Positions 34,106-44,455 of a stretch of 64,000 bases of DNA are shown one piece after another. The DNA lies in contig CP018783.1 in the NCBI GenBank assembly GCA_002025645.1, forward strand, positions 3,534,001 through 3,598,000. The letters are read 5' to 3'. This DNA is from Curtobacterium pusillum. GTDB taxonomy: Bacteria > Actinomycetota > Actinomycetes > Actinomycetales > Microbacteriaceae. How positions within the stretch are numbered: position 1 is the first letter of the stretch; every line of letters starts with the position of its first letter. The notes under the pieces are model-generated. The model did no database searches. It was not told where the DNA came from and worked only from the letters and a program-made list of their open reading frames with translations. The translations under genes were made by a program, and so were the position numbers.

Positions 34106-34828
34106 TCACCAACGCTGGGTGATCATCGCGATCCCCGCGACCTCGGTGGTGTCCCAGTTGCCGCCCTTGGGCAGCCCGCTCACACGGCCGTCCACCCAGA
34201 ACGTCGCGCCCTGGACCGCCGGCGAGTTGGTCTGCCGTGCCTTCAGCCCGTGGAACGAGAAGTTCGGGTTCCAGGTGCCCTGCAGGCCGCTCACGCCCGG
34301 CTTGTTCCGGACGGTGATCTTCACGTCGCGCATCGAGGAGTGCACGACGTCGCCGTTCAGGCGGCCGTTCCCCTCGACGTTGAAGAAGAGTCGGCCCTTC
34401 AAGGTCAGGCCGACCGCGGCGATCGTGTGGCCGTTCGCGAAGAACGTGCCGACGTTGTTCGGGTAGAACCGCAGGCCGACGGGTGTCACGTTGTGGGTGG
34501 CCGGGCCGAGGTAGCCGTACGAGAACTTCCCGTTCTGCACCCGCTCCCAGATGAACCGCGGCGCGCCCTTGCTCACGGTGGAGCCCTTGTCGGACTGGAT
34601 CCCCACCGAGAACGCGTTGTTGTAGGCGTCGTGGACGTTGATGTACGACGAGTACCCGGTGCCGGACCCGCCCTCGGTGATGTTCGCCGTGTACTCGACG
34701 AGCGGGGTGCCGTGCGGCGCGACCGTCGCGGCCGAGGCCGTGGCACCCGTGGGCGCGATGGCGCCGACGACGAGTGCGATCGCCCCGATGACGGGGAGCG
34801 TGATGCGGTGGAGCCGTGTCCTGGACAT
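34106..34828 (-). CDS. Secreted protein of unknown function
   Basis: The 240 residues begin with a signal peptide: MSRTRLHR, a hydrophobic core LPVIGAIALVVGAIA, and probable cleavage after ATASA (about residue 33). The mature part is beta-rich with many Asn and aromatic residues (SSYINVHDAYNNAFSVGIQS, SYGYLGPATHNVTPVGLRFY) and ends with GIAMITQRW. No enzyme motif is seen. It may be a secreted surface or carbohydrate-interacting protein. It converges on ssb with 26 bases between the stops. Confidence 0.75.
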   Translation of the reverse strand: MSRTRLHRITLPVIGAIALVVGAIAPTGATASAATVAPHGTPLVEYTANITEGGSGTGYSSYINVHDAYNNAFSVGIQSDKGSTVSKGAPRFIWERVQNGKFSYGYLGPATHNVTPVGLRFYPNNVGTFFANGHTIAAVGLTLKGRLFFNVEGNGRLNGDVVHSSMRDVKITVRNKPGVSGLQGTWNPNFSFHGLKARQTNSPAVQGATFWVDGRVSGLPKGGNWDTTEVAGIAMITQRW

Positions 34829-34969
34829 GTCCCTGGTCCTGATCCTGATCTGCGTGCGCCTGATCCGCGCACGTGCGACGAGGCCTCTGGTGGAAGGCGA
34901 GGCCACGGTACGTCGAAGTCGGCGAGCGCAACAGCCCCCGTGCGCGTTCCGGCGCGCGGGTGCTGTCGG

Positions 34970-34975
34970 TAGACT
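34970..34975 (+). promoter_or_regulatory. -10 hexamer TAGACT for ettA
   Basis: TAGACT lies 9 bases before the ATG at 34985. No ribosome site lies between, so ettA mRNA probably starts at or very near the start codon. Confidence 0.45.
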
Positions 34976-34984
34976 CATCTCGAT

Positions 34985-36670
<1,686 letters not shown>

Positions 36671-36672
36671 CC

Positions 36673-37155
36673 GTGGCGCGACTGCACGCTCCCATCCGCA
36701 TGCGGTGGAGCGACATCGACGCCTACGGTCACGTCAACAACTCCGCGATGCTGCGTCTCCTGGAGGAGGCGCGCATCGTGGGGTTCTGGGGGCCCGACCC
36801 GGACGAGTTCGCATCGGACGGGTCCATCCCGGAGCCGATCATCGACGGTCGTCCGGGTTCCGGGACGATGACGGTGATCGCGGGCCAGCGGTTGGAGTAC
36901 CTGGCGTCGATCCCGTACTTCCGGCAGCCGCTCGACATCCAGATGTGGATCGGGCGGATCGGGGGCGCGAGCATCGACGTCTCGTACGAGGTGTGGTCAC
37001 CGGTCGGGCACGATCCCGCGGTGCTCTACACCCGTGCGACCACGGCGCTCGTGATGGTCGACGCTTCCAGCAACCGGCCGCGGCGGCTCGCCGAGGCAGA
37101 GCGTGCGGCGTGCGCGCCGTACACCGAGCCAGCGGTCGAGTTCTCCCGCCCGTAG
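36673..37155 (+). CDS. Acyl-CoA thioesterase, hotdog fold (4HBT)
   Basis: A 160-residue hotdog protein. IRMRWSDIDAYGHVNNSAML carries the 4HBT signature with its catalytic Asp, LLEEARIVGFW follows, and RLEYLASIPYFRQPLDIQMW is the second half. It probably hydrolyses medium or long acyl-CoA in the cytoplasm. The GTG start lies 2 bases after ettA, so they are co-transcribed. This neighbour pair is often seen in actinobacteria, although no functional link is established. Confidence 0.87.
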   Translation: MARLHAPIRMRWSDIDAYGHVNNSAMLRLLEEARIVGFWGPDPDEFASDGSIPEPIIDGRPGSGTMTVIAGQRLEYLASIPYFRQPLDIQMWIGRIGGASIDVSYEVWSPVGHDPAVLYTRATTALVMVDASSNRPRRLAEAERAACAPYTEPAVEFSRP

Positions 37156-37165
37156 GCCGGACGGG

Positions 37166-37204
37166 CCAGACGCACGACCGGGCGTGCCAGACGCACGACC
37201 GGGC
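37166..37204. repeat. Two 18-base direct repeats
   Basis: CCAGACGCACGACCGGGC occurs exactly at 37166-37183 and 37187-37204 with a 3-base spacer, filling the gap between the convergent thioesterase genes. Confidence 0.85.
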
Positions 37205-37210
37205 ACGGCG

Positions 37211-38068
37211 TCAGCGCGGGATGCGCATCATCCCCTCCTGCGCGACCGACGCCAGCAGCCGACCGTCCCGCGCGAACATCCGGCCGAACGCGAGTCCCCG
37301 ACCGCCCTGTGCGCTCGGGGACTCCTGCGTGTAGAGCACCCACTCGTCGGCACGTCCGTCGCGGTGCCACCACATGGCGTGGTCGAGGCTCGCGCTCTTC
37401 ACTCCTGGTGTTCCCCAGGCGACACCGTGCCGACGCATGATCGGCTCGAGGATGGACAGGTCGCTCGCGTACCCGAGGACCGCACGGTGCAGCGCCGGGT
37501 CCTCCGGCAGGTCGCCCTCCACGCGGAACCAGACGGCCTGGTGCGGCACGTGCTCGCCCTGCACGTCGACGAACACGGGCCCCTCGACGTGCCGGAGGTC
37601 GATCGAGCGCTCGGCCCAGGCCCGTGCGACCGGGTGGTCGATCGCGGAGAGGATCGACGCCGCCGACGGCAGGGACTCCGGCGCGGGGACGTCGACGGGG
37701 AACGGGTCCTGGTGCTCGACGCCCTCGTCGGGCCGTTGGAACGACGCGATCATCGAGAAGATCGGGACGCCGCGTTGGTACGCCTGGACCCGGCGGGCGG
37801 CGAAGGACCGGCCGTCGTGGATGCGCTCCACGCCGAACGTGATCGGGACGTCGATGTCACCGGGGCGGAGGAAGTACCCGTGCATCGAGTGGATGTCCCG
37901 GTCCTCGATGGTGGCCTGCGCGGCGACGATGCACTGCGCGAGGACCTGACCGCCGAAGACCCGCCCGCCGGGGGACCAGTGGCTCGCGCCGGTGAGGATC
38001 GTCTCGCCCGTGCTCGCGCCGGTGTCCTCGAGTCGGAGGGTGCTGAGGAAGTCCGGTTCGCGGTTCAC
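37211..38068 (-). CDS. tesB: Acyl-CoA thioesterase II
   Basis: A 285-residue double-hotdog TesB: GGRVFGGQVLAQCIVAAQAT, SMHGYFLRPGDIDVPI, and the C-terminal half SASLDHAMWWHRDGRADEWV and GLAFGRMFARDGRLLASVAQ. It hydrolyses a broad range of acyl-CoAs. The GTG start has TAGACT 6 bases upstream, fitting a leaderless transcript. It converges on another thioesterase gene 55 bases away. Confidence 0.93.
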   Translation of the reverse strand: MNREPDFLSTLRLEDTGASTGETILTGASHWSPGGRVFGGQVLAQCIVAAQATIEDRDIHSMHGYFLRPGDIDVPITFGVERIHDGRSFAARRVQAYQRGVPIFSMIASFQRPDEGVEHQDPFPVDVPAPESLPSAASILSAIDHPVARAWAERSIDLRHVEGPVFVDVQGEHVPHQAVWFRVEGDLPEDPALHRAVLGYASDLSILEPIMRRHGVAWGTPGVKSASLDHAMWWHRDGRADEWVLYTQESPSAQGGRGLAFGRMFARDGRLLASVAQEGMMRIPR

Positions 38069-38077
38069 ACGAGCAGT

Positions 38078-38347
38078 CTACGAACGCCGCCGCGCGGGAG
38101 CGGGCGGCACCACCGAGCGCGCGACGGCCCACGCGACGACGGCGAGCAGCGCGCCGACGACGCTGCACACCCAGGCACTCAGCAGGTTGGTCCACAGCGA
38201 CGGCGCGGCCACCCAGAACAGGAAGTTCGCGGTCGTCGCTCCGCCCAGCCCGAGCAGGACCGCGATGCGCCGCTCCATGCTCGGGACGGCCAGTGCCGTG
38301 GTGACGACGAGGACCGAGACGATGAGGTTCGCGAGCAGGAGCACCAT
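38078..38347 (-). CDS. Small membrane protein, 89 residues
   Basis: About three hydrophobic helices (VLLLANLIVSVLVVTTALAV at the N-terminus, a middle LLGLGGATTANFLFWVAAP, and WVCSVVGALLAVVAWAVARS) and a basic tail APARRRS. Not assigned to a family. It ends 9 bases before tesB on the same strand. Confidence 0.65.
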   Translation of the reverse strand: MVLLLANLIVSVLVVTTALAVPSMERRIAVLLGLGGATTANFLFWVAAPSLWTNLLSAWVCSVVGALLAVVAWAVARSVVPPAPARRRS

Positions 38348-38458
38348 GCACGCCAGCGTCGTCGGCGCGCATCGGCGTGTGCCCGGCACCGGCCGGGAAC
38401 GGACCGTGAGGTCGCCCAGCCCCCGCTGACAGCGGCGCCCGGTAGGATCCGTGGTGAC

Positions 38459-39160
38459 ATGGGCACCTTGTTCACGCTTCCCGACGCAGCCTCCCTCGGA
38501 GACCTCCGCACCTACCTCGGACGGGCCGCCCGCATCGAGGACGGATCCGTCCGCCTCATCGCCGACTCGGGCGTCCTGGCGGTGTACACCGCGATCCTCT
38601 ACCCGATCGGCCTGCTCGACGAACTCCCGACGGTCCTCGGGCTCCGGACGTTCTCGCTCGCGCAGCCGGCCACGATCGACGCCGTCGTGCCGCTCGCGTC
38701 GCTCCAGGAACGCCTGCGTCTGCTGGCCGAGGCGCACGACGCCGAGCACGCCGAGGGTGCCGACCCGACCCGTGCCACCCCGATCGAGGTCGAGCTCCCG
38801 CACGAGGTCCACACCGTGACGTGGGCGGCCATCTCCCCGCCCCGTGGTGGATGGGTGCCGCTGCCGGACGTCTCGCCGGAGCACCTCCGCCGAGCAGCAC
38901 GGGACGGCATCGCCGAGGTCGCCGACGCCGTGCCGTCGAACGCGGGCGAGGCGATCGTCCGGAAGATCCGCGCCGAGGTGTGGGGCCGTCCGGTCGCGGG
39001 CATCGAGCACGTGCCGGCCGGCGCCGGGTTCGCGGGGGAGAGCCTCGGATTCCTGGGGCACGATCCCGTCCGGCTCTTCGAGACCGGCCCGTGGAGCCGC
39101 CTGACGACCAGCCGCGGGCACGTCCTCGTGAAGCGTCGTGCCTGGACCCTCACCCTCTAG
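38459..39160 (+). CDS. Hypothetical protein, 233 residues
   Basis: A soluble protein beginning MGTLFTLPDAASLGDLRTYL, with VRLIADSGVLAVYTAILYPI and EVHTVTWAAISPPRGGWVPL, ending GHVLVKRRAWTLTL. No catalytic motif seen. TAGGAT (38443-38448) is a likely -10. It is divergent from the small membrane protein and lies 37 bases before the epimerase-like gene on the same strand. Confidence 0.7.
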   Translation: MGTLFTLPDAASLGDLRTYLGRAARIEDGSVRLIADSGVLAVYTAILYPIGLLDELPTVLGLRTFSLAQPATIDAVVPLASLQERLRLLAEAHDAEHAEGADPTRATPIEVELPHEVHTVTWAAISPPRGGWVPLPDVSPEHLRRAARDGIAEVADAVPSNAGEAIVRKIRAEVWGRPVAGIEHVPAGAGFAGESLGFLGHDPVRLFETGPWSRLTTSRGHVLVKRRAWTLTL

Positions 39161-39197
39161 GCAGCGTCCGCCGAACGCAGCGTGGTTGGCTGGTGGC

Positions 39198-40040
39198 ATG
39201 CACGTCTTCCTCACCGGCGCCTCCGGCTACATCGGCTCCTCCGTCCTCCGTGCCCTCGTCGCCCACGGGCACGAGGCCACTGCCCTCGTCCGGACGGACG
39301 AGAAAGCGCAGGCGGTCCGCGACGCCGGCGGTCGAGCGCTCGTCGGGGACGTGACCGACACCGACGTGGTCCGCCGTCTGGCACACGAGGCCGACGCGGT
39401 CGTGCACACCGCGTCGGCACAGGGTGTGGACGCGTCCTTCATCGCCACCGTCCTCGAGGCGCTCCAGGGCACCCCGAAGCCCTTCGTGCACACCGGTGGG
39501 ATCTTCACCTTCGGCGACTCGACGGACATCTCGGAGCAGTCGCCCGCGTCGCCGCCGGCGATGACCGCGTGGCGTGGTCCGAACGAGGCCGTCGTCCGTG
39601 CGAGCGACGTCCGCACGACGATCGTCGCCCCGGGCATCGTCTACGGGCGCGGCGCCGGCATCCCCGCGATGTTCGTCGGAGACGGCGAGCACGAGGTCCG
39701 GCTCGTCGGTGACGGTTCGCAGCGGTGGTCGACCGTGCACATCGACGACCTCGGCGAGCTCTACGTCCTCGCGCTGCACCGCGGTGAGCAGGACGGCTAC
39801 GTCCTCGCGGCGACCGGGGACAACCCGACGGTCCGCGAGATCGCGGAGGCCGGTGCTCACGGCTCGCCCGTGGTCGCCGAGAGCGTCGACGCCAGCCGGG
39901 AACGCCTCGGCGCCGTCTACGCCGACGCCCTGCTCATGCACCAGGAAGCCTCCGGCGCGCACGCGCGCGCCGCCTTCGGGTGGAACCCGACCCGCCCGTC
40001 CCTGCTCGACGACCTGGCAGACGGGTCCTACGTCCGCTGA
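39198..40040 (+). CDS. NAD(P)-dependent epimerase/dehydratase-like oxidoreductase
   Basis: A 280-residue Rossmann protein of the atypical SDR type: MHVFLTGASGYIGSSVLRAL (GxxGxxG nucleotide site at 7-13), then GDVTDTDVVRRLAHEADAVV, FVHTGGIFTFGDS and VYGRGAGIPAMF. A YxxxK pair is not evident, so it may be a reductase of the NAD-binding-10 group rather than a sugar epimerase. It ends at a perfect palindrome that separates it from the convergent globin gene. Confidence 0.82.
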   Translation: MHVFLTGASGYIGSSVLRALVAHGHEATALVRTDEKAQAVRDAGGRALVGDVTDTDVVRRLAHEADAVVHTASAQGVDASFIATVLEALQGTPKPFVHTGGIFTFGDSTDISEQSPASPPAMTAWRGPNEAVVRASDVRTTIVAPGIVYGRGAGIPAMFVGDGEHEVRLVGDGSQRWSTVHIDDLGELYVLALHRGEQDGYVLAATGDNPTVREIAEAGAHGSPVVAESVDASRERLGAVYADALLMHQEASGAHARAAFGWNPTRPSLLDDLADGSYVR

Positions 40041-40051
40041 CGTGACCGGGA

Positions 40052-40099
40052 GACGGACTGGAGGCACGTGGCGGCGCCGCCACGTGCCTCCAGTCCGTC
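40052..40099. repeat. Perfect 48-base palindrome (archetype of the CTGGAGGC family)
   Basis: GACGGACTGGAGGCACGTGG runs to a GGCGCC centre and is followed by its exact reverse complement, with 24-base arms. It stands between convergent genes, 12 bases after one stop and 35 before the other, and would end transcription from both sides. Confidence 0.92.
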
Positions 40100-40133
40100 A
40101 CCGATCACGTCGAGGACGCGTGCCGACGGTCCG

Positions 40134-40616
40134 TCAGTCGAACGTGTTCGTCATCGCGTGCGCAGCACGGTCGAGGTAGGCCCAGAGCTCGGCCTCGTCG
40201 AGCGGCGCGAGACCGAGCGACTCGACGGCGTCGCGCATGTGGTGGAGCCAGCGCTCCCGCGCCTCGGACGTGATGCGGAACGGCATGTGGCGCATCCGCA
40301 GGCGCGGGTGGCCGCGCTCCTCGCTGTACGTGCCGGGGCCGCCCCAGTACTGCTGGAGGAACGCGGAGAGGCGCCAGATCGCGCCCTCGAGGTCGTCGGC
40401 CGGGTACATCGGCCAGATGACCTCGTCCTGCTGGACGCCCTCGTAGAAGCGCCGCACGAGTCGGTCGAACGTGGGCGCGCCACCGATGCGCTCGTACAGC
40501 GAACCGGTCGCCGAGACGCCGTGTTCCCCCACGCGCAATGTGATCGGCTGCGCCGGGCTGGGGGCCGCGGGGCTCGGTTCGGCGGGCGTGGGTGCGGCGG
40601 GTGTCGATTCGGTCAC
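40134..40616 (-). CDS. glbO: Truncated haemoglobin, group II (GlbO-like)
   Basis: A 160-residue haem protein of the 2/2 globin fold: SLYERIGGAPTFDRLVRRFY opens the globin domain (Tyr B10 in RRFY), YWGGPGTYSEERGHPRLRMRH holds the proximal His, and SEARERWLHHM has the group II Trp G8. Probably an oxygen/NO-handling protein. About 30 Pro/Ala-rich residues (PAAPTPAEPSPAAPSPAQP) precede the globin part. The GTG at 40616 overlaps the mscS stop, but a start nearer the domain is possible. Confidence 0.9.
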   Translation of the reverse strand: MTESTPAAPTPAEPSPAAPSPAQPITLRVGEHGVSATGSLYERIGGAPTFDRLVRRFYEGVQQDEVIWPMYPADDLEGAIWRLSAFLQQYWGGPGTYSEERGHPRLRMRHMPFRITSEARERWLHHMRDAVESLGLAPLDEAELWAYLDRAAHAMTNTFD

Positions 40617-41677
40617 TGCGGGTCCCTCCCGGCGCCGGGCTCGTCGGTCCGGATCGCCTGACCGAGGATGTTCTTGCGGCCACGCCGGGGCTTCGTCGGT
40701 GCGGGCGTCGGCTGCGTCCGCACGGTGCGGAGGCCGTTGATCGAGGTCGCGTTCTCCCAGCCCGCGGGCATGATCATCGCCATCGCGGGCAGCGTCACAC
40801 CGAGCTCGTCGACGGCGTGCTTCAGCCGGATGCGGAGCTCCCGGCCGACGACGTCGAGCTCCGAGGCCCGGGTCTTCACGACGAGACGGAACACCATGCC
40901 CGCGTCGGTGATGGACTGCAGGCCCCAGATCTCGGGCTTCTCGACGATGCGCTGGCGCCACCGGGGCTCCTGCGACATCGTGACCGCTGCCTTGAGCAGG
41001 GCGTCCTGCACGGCGTCGATGTCGGTGTCGTACGGCACGGTGATGTCGACGAGGACGCGCGACCAGCCCTGGGACAGGTTGCCGACGCGCAGGATCTGCC
41101 CGTTCGGCACGAACCACAGGATGCCGTTCACGTCGCGGATCTGCATGACGCGCAGCCCGACGTTCTCGACGACGCCCGTGGCCTGCCCGGTGTCGACGAC
41201 GTCGCCGACGCCGGCCTGGTCCTCCAAGATCATGAAGACGCCGGACAGCAGGTCCTTCACGATGCTCTGCGCGCCGACGGCCAGGCCGGCGGCGACGAGT
41301 GAGGCGCCACCGACGATGCCGACGGCCGCGCCCTTCCACACAGCCGTGACGATGATGACGAGGGCGATGATGACGACGACGACGGTCGCCAGGTTCTCCA
41401 GGACGCTGCCCAGAGTCCGCGTCCGCTGGACGACCCGGGCGGTCTGGACCGGTGACGCGATGAGTGCCTGGGTGTCGGACGCGCCCTGACGCTTCTTCAC
41501 ACCGTTGACGATGCGATCCACGACCTGCTTGATCATCCGCCGCAGGATCAGCCGGAGGATGATCGCCGCCAGGATCGTGATCACGATCGTGATGGGTGCT
41601 TGCCAGGTCTCGACGAACTGGGTGAATGCGTTCGACGCCCACTTCGAGACGTCGTCGGTCTGTGCAGCCAAGGTCAT
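40613..41677 (-). CDS. mscS: Small-conductance mechanosensitive channel (MscS family)
   Basis: A 354-residue inner-membrane channel that opens under membrane tension at hypo-osmotic shock. N-terminal helices include ITIVITILAAIILRLILRRM, and the pore-lining third helix region is GGASLVAAGLAVGAQSIVKD. The beta domain follows (LEDQAGVGDVVDTGQATGVV, VLVDITVPYDTDIDAVQDAL). The C-terminal about 50 residues are basic and disordered. TAGCAT lies about 10 bases before the ATG. It is coupled to the globin gene by a GTGA overlap. Confidence 0.92.
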   Translation of the reverse strand: MTLAAQTDDVSKWASNAFTQFVETWQAPITIVITILAAIILRLILRRMIKQVVDRIVNGVKKRQGASDTQALIASPVQTARVVQRTRTLGSVLENLATVVVVIIALVIIVTAVWKGAAVGIVGGASLVAAGLAVGAQSIVKDLLSGVFMILEDQAGVGDVVDTGQATGVVENVGLRVMQIRDVNGILWFVPNGQILRVGNLSQGWSRVLVDITVPYDTDIDAVQDALLKAAVTMSQEPRWRQRIVEKPEIWGLQSITDAGMVFRLVVKTRASELDVVGRELRIRLKHAVDELGVTLPAMAMIMPAGWENATSINGLRTVRTQPTPAPTKPRRGRKNILGQAIRTDEPGAGRDPQ

Positions 41678-41697
41678 GATCCGCCCGATGCTAAAGG

Positions 41698-41737
41698 GCG
41701 GGGCCTCGGCGTTCCATGAGGAACGCCGAGACCCCGC
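41698..41737 (-). terminator. Terminator hairpin after pepN
   Basis: GCGGGGCCTCGGCGTTCC, loop ATGA, then GGAACGCCGAGACCCCGC gives an 18-base stem with one mismatch. It lies 17 bases past the pepN stop on the minus strand and is followed by CTTTAG. Confidence 0.82.
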
Positions 41738-41754
41738 CGATGGTCACCCGATGC

Positions 41755-44334
41755 TCAGGCGTCCGCCGCCTGCACCCGGAGGGCACGCTCGGTGCCGGCC
41801 AGGCCCTCGGACACGATGCGCCGCAGCGCCGGGGTCTCCGGGTGCTGCTCGAGCCACGCCACCGCCGCGTCACGCAGCTCGGCCGACGCGAGCGGCGCCG
41901 GGTAGAGGCCCGTGACGATGGTGTCGGCGATGTGGTAGCTGCGCTCGGCCCAGATGCGCGCGAGCACCTCGAAGTACTTCGGCACGAGACCCTCGAGGAC
42001 GACCGGGCTGTTCACGTGCTGGTACCCGACCGTGGTCTGCCGGACGATCGCGTTGGGCAGCTCGGACGAGTCGACGAGCGACGAGAACGCGGCGAGCTTG
42101 CCCTCGGCGGTCGGGATCGTCGCCCGGGCACGCGCGGCGGCCTGCTCACCCGACGCGGTCTTGTCCGCGGCGAGTTCGGCGTCGACCTCGGCGCCCGACG
42201 CAGCGCCCGCGAGCACGAGGCCCTCGAGCAGCTCCCAGCGCAGGTCGGTGTCGATCTCCAGGTCGTTCAGCGTGACCGAGCCGTCGCGCAGCCCGCTCAG
42301 GGTCGCGACGTGCTCCGGCGTCGAGGCGATCTGTGCGAAGAACTTCACGAACTGGAACTGCGCGTCGGAGCCTGCTTCAGCGCTCGACGCGAGGTTCCAG
42401 AGCGTGTCCCCGACGGTTCGCACGGTCGCGTCGACCTTGGCCGGCGCGACGTAGTTGCGGGTCGTGAGGAGCAGCTGCGACAGCGTCGTGCGGATCGTCG
42501 TCGACTCGGTCTCGGTCGCGATGTTGCCGAGGACGAGGCGGACGTAGTCGCTCGCGGGCGACTCGGCGTCACGCGTGGCGTCCCACATCGCGCCCCAGAC
42601 GATGGAGCGGGCGAGCGGGTTCGCGATCGAGGCGAGGTGCTCGATCGCGGTGCGGCGGGACTGCTCGTCGAGACGGATCTTGGCGTACGCCAGGTCGTCG
42701 TCGTTGAGGAGCACGAGGTCGCCACGGTGGACGCCGACGAGCTCGGGGACATCGGTGCGAGCACCGTCCACGTCGATCTCGACGCGGTGTGCGCGCTCGA
42801 GCTTGCCGCCGGCTGACGCGGTGTCGGCGCCGAACGGTGCGTCGGCGTCCTGCGCGAACGCGTAGACGCCGATCGCCAGGCGGTGCGGGCGGAGCGTCGG
42901 GTAGTCCGCCGGTGCCTCCTGCAGGACGGCGAACGACGTGATGACGCCGGACCCGTCGACCTCGATCTCCGGGCGGAGCGTGTTCACCCCGGCGGTCTCG
43001 AGCCAGAGCTTCGACCACTCGGAGAGGTCACGGCCGCTCGTCGCCTCGAGCTCGACGAGCAGGTCGCGGAGCTCGGTGTTCGAGTGGTGGTGCTTCTTGA
43101 AGTACGCCGAGACGCCCGCGAAGAACGCGTCGATGCCGACCCACGCCACGAGCTGCTTGAGGACCGAGCCGCCCTTCGCGTAGGTGATGCCGTCGAAGTT
43201 GACCTGCACGTCCTCGAGGTCGTTGATCGTCGCGACGATCGGGTGCGTCGAGGGGAGCTGGTCCTGGCGGTAGGCCCAGGACTTCTCCATCGCCTGGAAC
43301 GTCGTCCACGCCTCGGTCCACTCGGTGGCCTCGGCCGTCGCGATGGTGGACGCCCACTCCGCGAAGGACTCGTTGAGCCACAGGTCGTTCCACCACTTCA
43401 TGGTGACGAGGTCGCCGAACCACATGTGCGCGAGCTCGTGCAGGATCGTGACGACCCGGCGCTCCTTGATCGCGTCGGTGACCTTCGACCGGAACACGTA
43501 CGTCTCGGTGAAGGTGACCGCGCCGGCGTTCTCCATCGCGCCCGCGTTGAACTCCGGGACGAACAGCTGGTCGTACTTCTCGAACGGGTACGCGACGTCG
43601 AACTTCTCCTCGTAGTAGGCGAAGCCCTTCTTCGTGATGTCGAACACGTACTCGGGGTCGAGGTACTCGGCGAGCGACTTGCGCGCGAAGACGCCGAGCG
43701 GGATCGTGCGGCCGTCACGGCTGGTCAGTTCGTCGCGGACGACCTCGTACGGGCCGGCGACGAGCGCGGTGATGTAGCTGGAGATCTTCGCCGTCGGCGC
43801 GAAGGCCCACGTGGCGATCTCGCCGTCGACGTGGGGCTCGGGTGTCGGGGAGTTCGAGACGACCTGCCACCGGGACGGCGCCGTCACGGTGAAGGAGAAC
43901 TCCGCCTTGAGGTCGGGCTGCTCGAACACCGCGAACATGCGGCGCGAGTCGGGCACCTCGAACTGGGAGTACAGGTAGACCTCGTCGTCGACCGGGTCGA
44001 CGAAGCGGTGCAGGCCCTCGCCCGTGTTCGTGTACAGCGCGTCGGCCACGACCACGAGCTCGTTCTGCTCCTGCAGACCGTCGAGCTGGATGCGCACGCC
44101 GTCGTTCACGGCGGCGACGTCGAGCGCCGTGCCGTTCAGGGTGATCGAGTGCACGGTCTTCGTGATCGCATCGATGAACGTCGACGCACCCGGCGTGGCC
44201 GTGAACCGGACGCGCGTGTTGCTGCCGAACGTCTCGGCGCCACGCGTCAGGTCGAGCTCGACGTCGTACGTCTGCACGTCGACGATCGCGGCACGTTCCT
44301 GGGCTTCGATTCGGGTGAGGTTCTCTCCGGGCAC
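41755..44334 (-). CDS. pepN: Aminopeptidase N (M1 family)
   Basis: A zinc aminopeptidase of 859 residues that trims N-terminal residues from peptides in the cytoplasm. The substrate motif PEFNAGAMENAGAVTF and the zinc site TILHELAHMWFGDLVT followed by LWLNESFAEW (HExxH-18-E) are intact, at about residues 250-320. The actinobacterial PepN C-terminal ERAP1-like helical domain follows. GTG 44334 has GGAG 5 bases upstream and starts the conserved N-terminus PGENLTRIEA; longer in-frame starts run into the divergent promoter. Confidence 0.96.
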   Translation of the reverse strand: MPGENLTRIEAQERAAIVDVQTYDVELDLTRGAETFGSNTRVRFTATPGASTFIDAITKTVHSITLNGTALDVAAVNDGVRIQLDGLQEQNELVVVADALYTNTGEGLHRFVDPVDDEVYLYSQFEVPDSRRMFAVFEQPDLKAEFSFTVTAPSRWQVVSNSPTPEPHVDGEIATWAFAPTAKISSYITALVAGPYEVVRDELTSRDGRTIPLGVFARKSLAEYLDPEYVFDITKKGFAYYEEKFDVAYPFEKYDQLFVPEFNAGAMENAGAVTFTETYVFRSKVTDAIKERRVVTILHELAHMWFGDLVTMKWWNDLWLNESFAEWASTIATAEATEWTEAWTTFQAMEKSWAYRQDQLPSTHPIVATINDLEDVQVNFDGITYAKGGSVLKQLVAWVGIDAFFAGVSAYFKKHHHSNTELRDLLVELEATSGRDLSEWSKLWLETAGVNTLRPEIEVDGSGVITSFAVLQEAPADYPTLRPHRLAIGVYAFAQDADAPFGADTASAGGKLERAHRVEIDVDGARTDVPELVGVHRGDLVLLNDDDLAYAKIRLDEQSRRTAIEHLASIANPLARSIVWGAMWDATRDAESPASDYVRLVLGNIATETESTTIRTTLSQLLLTTRNYVAPAKVDATVRTVGDTLWNLASSAEAGSDAQFQFVKFFAQIASTPEHVATLSGLRDGSVTLNDLEIDTDLRWELLEGLVLAGAASGAEVDAELAADKTASGEQAAARARATIPTAEGKLAAFSSLVDSSELPNAIVRQTTVGYQHVNSPVVLEGLVPKYFEVLARIWAERSYHIADTIVTGLYPAPLASAELRDAAVAWLEQHPETPALRRIVSEGLAGTERALRVQAADA

Positions 44335-44455
44335 GGACGCTCCATCTTCGCTGCGGACGCGGACGATCGGTGTCCGCGTGGGGGAGTCCCGGCACGGCGT
44401 CGTGCACCGGCGGGACGGTCGACTCCAGCCTAGCGAGCACGCGTACAGTCGCATC

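Noticed and set aside
39198..40040. UDP-sugar epimerase of the sialic acid pathway
   Set aside because: The Rossmann motif is present but the sugar-epimerase YxxxK site and context are not; it is 12 kb from the neu cassette.
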